A stretch of 64,000 nucleotides of DNA from Bifidobacterium asteroides. Its GTDB lineage: Bacteria; Actinomycetota; Actinomycetes; Actinomycetales; Bifidobacteriaceae. The stretch lies in assembly GCF_030758775.1 (NCBI RefSeq), contig NZ_CP132384.1, positions 1,550,001 through 1,614,000 on the forward strand. Reading direction: 5' to 3'. The notes under the pieces are model-generated. The model did not search any database. It was not told the origin of the DNA and worked only from the letters and a program-made list of their open reading frames with translations. A program made the translations under genes and the position numbers. Positions 57,393-64,000 of this stretch are shown here, piece after piece; position 1 is the first letter of the stretch; each line of letters starts with the position of its first letter.

Positions 57393-57749
57393 GTCGTGAC
57401 GAACGCGCTTTGTTGATGCCAGCCAAGTTGATATAGCAGCGACAATCAGCACCAAGCCCAGGCCGGCGAAAATCAATGGAATAATCCGCTGCCAGGGTAT
57501 GACTAGGGTCAGATCCGTACCGTAACGCAGAAAGACCAATCCTAAAGCCAACATGGTCAGGGCCAAAAGTCCAACCAAGATGCCAAAAATGATGGTAGGC
57601 ATGCTGGGGCCGCTAGGACGGATCGGCTCCGGCGGCTGCATCCGAACCTGGTATATCGGGGGTGCCTGTGATTCAACGGGCATGACCTTGGTGGTGGGCT
57701 CCTGACGATCCAGCGGCTGGCCTCCTTCTGGTTGCTGCATATCAGTCAT
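57342..57749 (-). CDS. Small membrane protein, function unknown
   Basis: A 135-residue protein with a Pro/Gln-rich N-terminal cytoplasmic segment. Two transmembrane helices follow (IIFGILVGLLALTMLALGLVFL and IIPLIFAGLGLVLIVAAI), then a charged tail. The ATG at 57749 lies 8 bases inside the end of the PspC-domain gene, so the two are coupled; an ATG at 57740 is possible. No family is recognised. Its 3' end overlaps the hydrolase gene by 51 bases on the other strand. Confidence 0.65.
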   Translation of the reverse strand: MTDMQQPEGGQPLDRQEPTTKVMPVESQAPPIYQVRMQPPEPIRPSGPSMPTIIFGILVGLLALTMLALGLVFLRYGTDLTLVIPWQRIIPLIFAGLGLVLIVAAISTWLASTKRVRHDSKDQDIPEDQAAKDGQ

Positions 57750-59646
57750 CTTCCTGATCCTCCCCAAACTGCCATGGATTGTAGCTATAATCCCAATATT
57801 CATTGATCGATCCGCTGTAGAGCTGCGCCCGCTTCGGCTGGGTGGCACTCCCCTGGGCTTGCACGGTGACCCGCGCACCGGCCATGAGGTTGGCTTCGAC
57901 GATCAATTCGGGATCGTCGGGCATATGCCACTGATCCTCCTTGGACGCTCGCAGTGCCTCCTCCCAATTGCGTCGTTCAGCTGATGGCGATGTATCGCCC
58001 CACCACATCCGGTTTCCCTGTTCCGTTTCGGTTATCCAGTCAGCCGCGCCTGATCCCAAGACCCTGTAGAGGTCGGTGTGTTCCCTATAGGACAGACTGC
58101 ATCCCTTAGGAATGAGCAGGCGAACGTCAGCATAGGCCACAGCCAGGCGGACGGTGCCCGTCGGACAGCCTGAGACTGTACTCTCCGCATCATCCATAAT
58201 CTGAACACGATGGGTGCCGTGTTTCTGCTCATAACCAGTCAGGTCAATGACGGCACTTCCCTGATCCTGCGGGTCTCCGACCAGCGCGATTCCGCGGCGG
58301 TAACGCCTCATGTCTGCACTGTCCGCCCCCAACAAGCGCCCATGGTTGTTGCCGTTAACTTGAACTGTGGCGTATTCGGCCAGGATCCTGCGGTTCTGGG
58401 TTTGCTCAATGCCTGGTATGGCCGAACCAGAAGCCAGCATCAGGACAACCAGGCAGGCCATCAGGGCAATGGGGGTCAGTCCTCCAGACCTGCGGCCCAT
58501 CAAGCCCAGGATCAGTATGACCACGCCAAGTATCAGCGTGACACCTCCAGCCCAGATCAGAGCGAAGGTCAAGGCCACATTCAATCCGCGATAGGGGTTC
58601 GTGGCCATCCACCAAACCCCTGCGCCGGAGACCAGGATCAGCCCTGACAGAAGACTGACCAGCGCAGGTCCGGCGGGACGACGCCGTATCCGGGGCGGAA
58701 CCGACGGAGTCCTACGGGCTATTCCCGGCCCTGTCGAGAATGACCCGGCTGTGCCATAGCCCGGCCAGTCACTGAATCCATATGCCTGATTCATGTTCCC
58801 AGCAGGTTCTGCAGGGCCTTCTGCCCCCGTCCAACCTCCAGGAGCTGCACCAGCGACAGGATTCTCAAAGCCTTGCGTATTGTTCGAATCGCTGGCAGCG
58901 TTTGCCGAATCCGCTGTCTCAAAAATATGTCCGGAAGCAGTCGCATCCCCTTGTTGTTCCCGAGTTCCATACGAATCGGAATCCCCTGGCTGGTTCCTGT
59001 ATCCTTCTGTGCTCGCATTGCCGTCTGTCTGCGTATTGCTTCGCGTCCCTGTGTAATCCTGGTACCCCTCATACCCCGAAAAGCTTGGGTACTCAGGCTG
59101 ATTCGGATACCATTGCGAGCCTGCATCACTCGGCCGGTCCGAATACTGCGGTCCCATCACCCAGGGATCGCCCGAAACCGGTCTGCCAGCATCCGGCCCA
59201 GTCCAGTACCCTCTTTGGTACTCCAGGGCCTTGTTGCGGCTCCACCGGATGAACAGATACAGGACCAGGGCACCGAAGGCCAGTGAAAAGATTCCGACTC
59301 CAGGAATCAGGATGGCCAGCAGCCAGTAAATGATGATGCCCACCATGGAAGCATGCCAAATCCCGTGGATCAACTCCTGGGCGATAATGACCCCACGCCG
59401 ATCCGGCAGGACGAACCAGGCAAAGCCGTAGAAGGCGGCACCGGCACCGAAGAAAAAGACCGCCAGAATCATCAAGGCTCTGACCAGGGTCACGCTCCAA
59501 CCCAGGCGACGGGCCAAGGCTACGCAAACACCGCCTACCCATCCCTGGTCACGGATCAGATAGGACTCCCTGCAGGCGCGGAAGAACCTGTCGAACTTCC
59601 ACTGCCAGCCGGTATCGGGGCCATTGCCGTTCATGTCGCTACTCAT
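57742..59646 (-). CDS. PspC-domain membrane protein
   Basis: A 634-residue protein with an N-terminal PspC domain (FFRACRESYLIRDQGWVGGVCVALARRLGWSVTLVRALMIL). Two helices follow, then a low-complexity Gln/Gly/Ser/Tyr-rich cytoplasmic stretch (about 170-310). Four further helices at about 325-430 lead to a C-terminal domain of about 190 residues. PspC proteins are membrane stress sensors or partners. It is divergent from a PspC-containing histidine kinase by about 110 bases, an arrangement like the EsrI-EsrSR envelope-stress system of corynebacteria, so it may restrain that kinase. Confidence 0.78.
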   Translation of the reverse strand: MSSDMNGNGPDTGWQWKFDRFFRACRESYLIRDQGWVGGVCVALARRLGWSVTLVRALMILAVFFFGAGAAFYGFAWFVLPDRRGVIIAQELIHGIWHASMVGIIIYWLLAILIPGVGIFSLAFGALVLYLFIRWSRNKALEYQRGYWTGPDAGRPVSGDPWVMGPQYSDRPSDAGSQWYPNQPEYPSFSGYEGYQDYTGTRSNTQTDGNASTEGYRNQPGDSDSYGTREQQGDATASGHIFETADSANAASDSNNTQGFENPVAGAAPGGWTGAEGPAEPAGNMNQAYGFSDWPGYGTAGSFSTGPGIARRTPSVPPRIRRRPAGPALVSLLSGLILVSGAGVWWMATNPYRGLNVALTFALIWAGGVTLILGVVILILGLMGRRSGGLTPIALMACLVVLMLASGSAIPGIEQTQNRRILAEYATVQVNGNNHGRLLGADSADMRRYRRGIALVGDPQDQGSAVIDLTGYEQKHGTHRVQIMDDAESTVSGCPTGTVRLAVAYADVRLLIPKGCSLSYREHTDLYRVLGSGAADWITETEQGNRMWWGDTSPSAERRNWEEALRASKEDQWHMPDDPELIVEANLMAGARVTVQAQGSATQPKRAQLYSGSINEYWDYSYNPWQFGEDQEDD

Positions 59647-59759
59647 ATCTTCATTACAACACCCTGCGAGCGCAAATCTCATGGGGGAACACCCTGATTC
59701 GACCCTGATTTCTTCCCCTTATTGCCCTATCGGTACGATCCGAAACCGATAATGGAGGC

Positions 59760-61073
59760 ATGAACGCAGCCATGCAGGAAGAACAAACGTTGAGGGAACC
59801 ACCTCCTCTGCACCCTGCGCGCATGCCCCTGATGAGGCCACACAAGGGCAGGATCCTGTGCGGAGTCTGCAAGGGCGTCAGCCTACACCTGGGCATTCCC
59901 GTCTTCTGGATCCGCCTGGTCATGGTGCTTATGGCCCCCAAATTGATCACCTGTGTAATCTACTGCTTTCTGTGGTTGGCGCTCCCCCAGGGCGACCCCA
60001 CCCAGGCAGTCCAACCGAATGACCCGAAGTCAGCCCCGCTGGCGCCCAGCATCCTTACTGAACAGCCAGATCAGAAGGAGGATCACAGCATCAGTCCCGG
60101 GCGGATAACCAGACTGCTGGCAGGCCTGGGCATCATCCTCCTGCTGACTGCGGTCTTTCTGCTCAACAGCGGTATGCGCCCCGCCTTTGTCGTCCCCTGC
60201 CTGCTTTTCTGCGCAGGACTGGTTCTGGCCTGGCTGAGGCCGGAAAACCAAGGAACTGGCTACCACCTGCCGACCCTGATAGGCAGCCTGGCCCTGATCC
60301 TGTCTGCCGCGGTGATCTTCCTGCTGTCCACTCAGGAATTGCATTGGGCCCTGACCCTGATAGTCCTGGCCGGCCTGCTTCTTATAGGCGTAACCGCAGT
60401 GGTCGTGCCCTGGGTAGGCTCGATCCTCAGCCAGCTGGGCGATGAACGAGCCATGAAGGAACGCGAGGAGGAGCGGGCCGATATGGCGGCCCATCTGCAT
60501 GATGGCGTCCTGCAGACCCTGGCCCTGATCCAGCTGCATGCCGACGACCCGCATACCGTCTTCACCCTGGCTCGCTCCCAGGAGCGCGATCTGCGCAACT
60601 GGCTCTACCAGGAACGCACTCCCTCAGACCGGTCCGTCAGCACTGGGCTGAGCCAGATAGCCGCACAGGTGGAGGACGATTCAGGCAAGCCGATCGAGGT
60701 GGTCACCGTGGGCGACGCCATGCCCTGCGCCCAGACCGATGCCCTGCTCAACGCGGCTCGACAGGCCCTGGTCAATGCTGTAACCCACGGCGGTGAACCC
60801 ATCTCCGTCTATTGCGAGGCCCGCAGGAATCAGGTTGAGGTCTACGTGCGCGACCACGGTTCAGGCTTCGATATGGATGCGATTCCAGCCGACCGTCTGG
60901 GAATCCGAGAGTCCATCATCGGCCGGATTCGGCGGCGTGGCGGCAGGGTCGAGATCGTCTCCCGCCCTGGTTGGGGCACCGAGGTCAGGATGCATATGCC
61001 GCTGTCCGAGGCCAGCCAACACCAGGAGGGCAAGGTTGGTCAGACTGAAAAGGGGACTGAGGCCCAGCAATGA
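59760..61073 (+). CDS. PspC-domain sensor histidine kinase (NarL/LiaS type)
   Basis: A 437-residue kinase. An N-terminal PspC domain (KGRILCGVCKGVSLHLG) is followed by four to five transmembrane helices. The HisKA_3 domain has the phosphoacceptor His in MAAHLHDGVLQTL; the HATPase has NAVTHGG and DHGSGF, then GWGTEV near the end. GGAGG immediately precedes the ATG. The LuxR-type regulator 99 bases downstream is its partner. Likely senses envelope stress, by analogy to actinobacterial EsrS. Confidence 0.88.
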   Translation: MNAAMQEEQTLREPPPLHPARMPLMRPHKGRILCGVCKGVSLHLGIPVFWIRLVMVLMAPKLITCVIYCFLWLALPQGDPTQAVQPNDPKSAPLAPSILTEQPDQKEDHSISPGRITRLLAGLGIILLLTAVFLLNSGMRPAFVVPCLLFCAGLVLAWLRPENQGTGYHLPTLIGSLALILSAAVIFLLSTQELHWALTLIVLAGLLLIGVTAVVVPWVGSILSQLGDERAMKEREEERADMAAHLHDGVLQTLALIQLHADDPHTVFTLARSQERDLRNWLYQERTPSDRSVSTGLSQIAAQVEDDSGKPIEVVTVGDAMPCAQTDALLNAARQALVNAVTHGGEPISVYCEARRNQVEVYVRDHGSGFDMDAIPADRLGIRESIIGRIRRRGGRVEIVSRPGWGTEVRMHMPLSEASQHQEGKVGQTEKGTEAQQ

Positions 61074-61172
61074 TAGGATGCATGGTGAACCATTCATTCA
61101 CAGACGCATGCCGGTCCGATCCCACCCACACTTGAGGACCCCGCGTCGGGAAAGGCGGGCTGAACCACGCCC

Positions 61173-61874
61173 ATGACCACGACTGCAGCAGAGCCCCATC
61201 AAGCCGAGGATGGGCCCGCAAGTATTCGCGTGGCCGTCGTCGACGACCATGAGATGTTTCGTACCGGAGTCATCACCACCCTGCAGCCGCATTTTCACGT
61301 CGTGGGCCAAGCGGCAGACGTGGAATCCTCCATCCTCATGGTCAGGCAGACCCGGCCCGATGTGGTTTTGCTGGATGTGCACGTGCCCGGTGGCCAAGGC
61401 GGCGGAGGTGCCGAAATCTTAAGCCGCTCGCATCCCCTCTCCCCCAGGTCGGTCTTTCTGGCTCTTTCCGTATCCGACTCGCCCAGGGACGTGGGCTCGG
61501 TCATCCGCGCCGGAGCCCGCGGTTACGTGACCAAGACCATCTCTGCCAAGGACCTGGTCTCCTCAATCCGCCAGGTTCACGAGGGGTACGCGGTCTTCTC
61601 CCCAAAGCTGGCCGGATTCGTGCTCTCCGCCTTCCAGGAGGACGAGGCAGCAGATGCTGGTCTGGCGGAAGACGACGAACTGAATCGGCTCTCCGCACGC
61701 GAGCAGGAGGTCATGCGCCTGATCGCCCGTGGCTACACCTACCGCGAGGTAGCCTCTGAGCTGTTCATCTCCATCAAGACGGTTGAGACCCACGTCTCCA
61801 ACGTTCTGCGCAAACTCCAGCTATCCAACCGAACCGAGCTGACCCGCTGGGCCGCTGACCGCCGCATCGTCTGA
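61173..61874 (+). CDS. LuxR/NarL-family response regulator
   Basis: A 233-residue regulator. The receiver domain has acidic VVDDHEMFRTG, phosphoacceptor Asp in VVLLDVHVPG and the conserved Lys in YVTKTISAKDL. The C-terminal LuxR HTH reads RLSAREQEVMRLIARGYTYREVASELFISIKTVETHVSNVLRKL. A Gly-rich GGQGGGG insertion follows the phosphorylation site. It is the partner of the upstream PspC kinase; targets unknown, with the divergent PspC gene an obvious candidate. Confidence 0.92.
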   Translation: MTTTAAEPHQAEDGPASIRVAVVDDHEMFRTGVITTLQPHFHVVGQAADVESSILMVRQTRPDVVLLDVHVPGGQGGGGAEILSRSHPLSPRSVFLALSVSDSPRDVGSVIRAGARGYVTKTISAKDLVSSIRQVHEGYAVFSPKLAGFVLSAFQEDEAADAGLAEDDELNRLSAREQEVMRLIARGYTYREVASELFISIKTVETHVSNVLRKLQLSNRTELTRWAADRRIV

Positions 61875-61882
61875 AAGTCCGC

Positions 61883-62602
61883 TCAACAGGCGATGCCGCG
61901 CTGACGAAGCAGATGACGCAGACCGCGGATGTCATGGGCAACAATCCCATCCATGCCCAATCGGTCAGCCACAGCAACATGCTCAGGATCCGCATCAACG
62001 AAGATCGTATGTCCGGGGCTGATGGCGAAACGACGCAGGGCCAGACGATAGAAGAGCGGATCAGAAAGGTCCAGATGCTCCTGTGATGAAATCAGGACAC
62101 CTTTCAGGGAAGAGAGCGGCGAAAGCACCTTGGATACCGACTCGATCAATTGACGAGTCGTTGCCGACAGGCCCCAAAGCGTCAACCCGGCTCGCCGCAG
62201 ATTTCCCAGCAGCTCCGATGCTCCAGGAAGCAGGCCCTTCACTGCCAGGGTGTAGTTTTCCAGACAGACCCTAACCACCCAGGTGACCGCAGGCCCGTGA
62301 GTAGTTTCATAGTCGGCCAGTGCCTGCTGTGGGTCCACGCCCAGATTGATCTGTCTTCTGACGCAGGCGAAGCCCCAAGGGTCCTCCGGGTCCAGCACCA
62401 TATCGACCACCCCGTCAGGGTACTGCCCGACCAGGGCTCGGCGCGGGTCCCAATCCACCAAGGTCCCAGGCAGAGCGAAGAGAATGCTGCCGCCGGGAGC
62501 TACTGGATCGGGGCGGTCATCGCTGAATTTATCCTCGCCTGGCAGGTCGTCCAATACGCCTTGGCCAGATCCCTGCTGGAACTCCTTATGCTGCCTTGCC
62601 AT
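61883..62602 (-). CDS. HAD-superfamily protein lacking catalytic aspartates
   Basis: A 239-residue HAD-fold protein. Motif I reads ILFALPGTLVDW where active enzymes have FDxDGTL, so both catalytic Asp are replaced (Ala and Pro). Motif II LWGLSATT is kept. The motif III Lys is absent (SDPLFYRL) and motif IV FVDADPEHVAVADRLGM keeps its Asp. The fold is thus intact but hydrolase chemistry is unlikely: a regulatory or binding role, or gene decay. ATG at 62602 has GGGGG upstream. It is convergent with the response regulator gene (9 bases). Confidence 0.75.
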   Translation of the reverse strand: MARQHKEFQQGSGQGVLDDLPGEDKFSDDRPDPVAPGGSILFALPGTLVDWDPRRALVGQYPDGVVDMVLDPEDPWGFACVRRQINLGVDPQQALADYETTHGPAVTWVVRVCLENYTLAVKGLLPGASELLGNLRRAGLTLWGLSATTRQLIESVSKVLSPLSSLKGVLISSQEHLDLSDPLFYRLALRRFAISPGHTIFVDADPEHVAVADRLGMDGIVAHDIRGLRHLLRQRGIAC

Positions 62603-62774
62603 GCCCCCAGAATAAACATCCGGACCTACAGGGCCTGTGCCGGATTCCAGTCGACATGTAGTCAATCACTATGTGGAAGCCCATTGCATGGATATATTGA
62701 GGTCAGCAATGGTCGGATTTTATACTTTGCGACCTGCCCAGGGCGAAGTCCCGCCTGGCATGAAAGGAGCCGTC

Positions 62775-63386
62775 ATGCATCGACTGCTGCTCACATCCTC
62801 ATTCTCTGCTACCGCTGAAAGGTTGCCCACCTTTCTGGAAAGCTCTCCTAAGAATCGTACTGTGGCTTTCATCCCCACGGCCAATCTTCCACAGCGTTCG
62901 GATAGTTATGTCCAGGAGGCTCGTCGAGCCTTCACCGACATGGGCTGCCGGATCGACGACCTGGAAGTCTCAACAGCCGATCCGGAGACCATACGTCGCA
63001 GCCTGGAGGAGGACGATCTGATCTACCTGTCCGGCGGCAACACCTTCTTCCTGTTGCAGGAGTTGCGTCGCTCAGGCGCTGCTGATCTGATCAGACAGCA
63101 GGTGGATCAGGGCAAACCTTACATCGGCGAATCGGCTGGCGCTGTGGTGACCGGTCCCGATATCGGCTTCCTGGATGCCATGGATCCGCGCTCGGCCGCC
63201 CCGAATCTGGACTCCACCGCCGGGCTGGGTCTGGTGGACTTCCGTCTCCTCCCCCACCTTGATTCCGAACCCTTCGCCGAGGTGACCAGGAAAATTCTGG
63301 ACCGCTACGGCGACGATGCGCCCATGGTGGCCATCAACAACAGCCAGACCGTGGCAGTCCACGGGCAGTGCCTGACCATCCTTTAG
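62775..63386 (+). CDS. Peptidase E-like protein (S51)
   Basis: A 203-residue S51-family serine peptidase; characterised members cleave Asp-Xaa dipeptides or process cyanophycin. The nucleophile elbow is IGESAGAVV, the FIPTANLPQRSD and LIYLSGGNTFFLL motifs precede it, and a VAINNSQTV segment is near the C-terminus. AAAGGAG lies 5 bases before the ATG. Substrate is uncertain. It is convergent with the ClC gene, 10 bases apart. Confidence 0.88.
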   Translation: MHRLLLTSSFSATAERLPTFLESSPKNRTVAFIPTANLPQRSDSYVQEARRAFTDMGCRIDDLEVSTADPETIRRSLEEDDLIYLSGGNTFFLLQELRRSGAADLIRQQVDQGKPYIGESAGAVVTGPDIGFLDAMDPRSAAPNLDSTAGLGLVDFRLLPHLDSEPFAEVTRKILDRYGDDAPMVAINNSQTVAVHGQCLTIL

Positions 63387-63396
63387 AGAACATCAG

Positions 63397-64000
63397 TCAG
63401 CGACACAGGCTTTCCATGACCCGTCGGGCCTGATCCAGACGATCACCGGGACAGAGCAGGATGACACCGTCTCCGGCGAGCAACCTCAGATCACCAGCAG
63501 GAATCAGCCGATGCTCACCCCGGCGAAGACCGATTACGGCACATCCGTGCGGCCAGGGAACCTGCCCAAGCAGACGACCAGCCGCCGGACTGCCATGCTC
63601 TATGGGGAACTCCACAGTGACCCTGTCAGGAACCTGAGCATCGGGAGCACGTCCTCGGCGATAACGCTCCAGCAGAGCCTCGTAAATAGGCTGGACACCC
63701 AGCAAATCGGACACCATCAAAGCCGTAAAAGCGCACAGGGCCACAGGGAGCATGTGGACCAGAGAGCCTGACATCTCCACCGTCAGCAGGATGGAGGTTA
63801 TGGGGGCCTTGACCGAGGCCGTCAGAGTGCCCGCCATGGCACAGACCGCGCAGACCGGAATGATCCGAACGGGCATTCCCAGGGCGGCCGCACCCATCCC
63901 GCACAGTGATCCGGTCAGCGTGCCAACTGCCAGGATGGGCATGAAGATGCCCCCGGGGGCACCGCTGCCGAAGGAGGTAGCCGTAAAGAGCATCTTGACC
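63397..64000 (-). CDS. ClC-family chloride channel/transporter with TrkA-C-like tail, 5'-partial
   Basis: The C-terminal 201 residues of a ClC protein; the start lies beyond the window. The selectivity-filter region GSGAPGGIFMP is visible, followed by MAGTLTASVKAPITSILLTVEMSGS and a cytoplasmic RCK/TrkA-C-like end (VPDRVTVEFPIEHGSPAAGRLLG). Members are Cl-/H+ antiporters or channels, sometimes fluoride-related. Confidence 0.9.
   Translation of the reverse strand, partial: VKMLFTATSFGSGAPGGIFMPILAVGTLTGSLCGMGAAALGMPVRIIPVCAVCAMAGTLTASVKAPITSILLTVEMSGSLVHMLPVALCAFTALMVSDLLGVQPIYEALLERYRRGRAPDAQVPDRVTVEFPIEHGSPAAGRLLGQVPWPHGCAVIGLRRGEHRLIPAGDLRLLAGDGVILLCPGDRLDQARRVMESLCR

Overview
The window looks like a chromosomal segment of a Bifidobacterium. 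The evidence is the high G+C coding sequence of actinobacterial type, long runs of genes with 4-base ATGA overlaps, and familiar bifidobacterial neighbourhoods (tilS-hpt-ftsH-folKB-DUF3180, senX3-like kinase/phoU/gpmA, thyA-dfrA). The species is not fixed by the sequence. Two tandem MenA-type prenyltransferases and a BudC-type acetoin reductase would fit the insect-gut clade, but that is inference. No rRNA, CRISPR array, insertion sequence, integrase or intact prophage was seen.

Layout. 1-8.9 kb: orn (partial), guaB, an overlapping chain from rpmE and prfA through prmC and tsaC to a WecA/TagO-type sugar-phosphate transferase, then budC and malY. 9.0-10.5 kb: a YheO-like regulator followed by a roughly 590-base spacer. 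That spacer holds a near-consensus promoter, a 27-codon leader peptide, palindromes, a branched RNA structure and a tRNA-Met(CAT) with its terminator. 10.5-16 kb: an orphan oligopeptide-binding lipoprotein, a YkoE-type ECF component, ettA and tesB. 16-25.5 kb: a minus-strand run of dacB, tilS, hpt, ftsH, a decayed folB-folK fusion and DUF3180, preceded by an ABC exporter pair. 25.6-29.4 kb: two GT2 glycosyltransferases flanking an AI-2E family protein, then tRNA-Glu. 29.7-34.7 kb: xylulokinase, VOC protein, ribosomal-protection-type GTPase and trmB. 34.8-43.6 kb: galE, tRNA-Asp, tRNA-Phe, a phosphotyrosine phosphatase, dfrA, thyA, osmC, usp, two secreted peptidoglycan hydrolases and manA. 43.7-50.7 kb: DUF2530, a SenX3-like kinase without its phosphoacceptor His, phoU, gpmA, two UbiA/MenA paralogues and lysS. 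50.8-53 kb: tRNA-Pro, an A+T-rich spacer and a two-gene AAA-ATPase/TOPRIM-like module of accessory (probably defence) character. 53-55.8 kb: a TPR-DUF4037 protein and a DUF4125 protein. 55.8-62 kb: a membrane alpha/beta hydrolase and a divergent PspC-protein / PspC-sensor-kinase / LuxR-regulator cluster. 62-64 kb: a HAD-fold pseudoenzyme, peptidase E and a partial ClC channel.

How the genes fit together. Most are housekeeping: translation (prfA, prmC, tsaC, trmB, tilS, ettA, lysS, rpmE), nucleotides and folate use (guaB, hpt, thyA, dfrA) and the envelope (dacB, NlpC/P60, CHAP, glycosyltransferases). Several proteins keep a fold but have lost catalytic residues: FolB-FolK, the SenX3-like kinase and the HAD protein. 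The FolB-FolK decay coincides with the absence of folE and folP from the position beside ftsH where related genomes carry them. The least explained stretches are the 9.83-10.42 kb RNA/leader locus and the 51.1-53.0 kb ATPase/TOPRIM-like pair.
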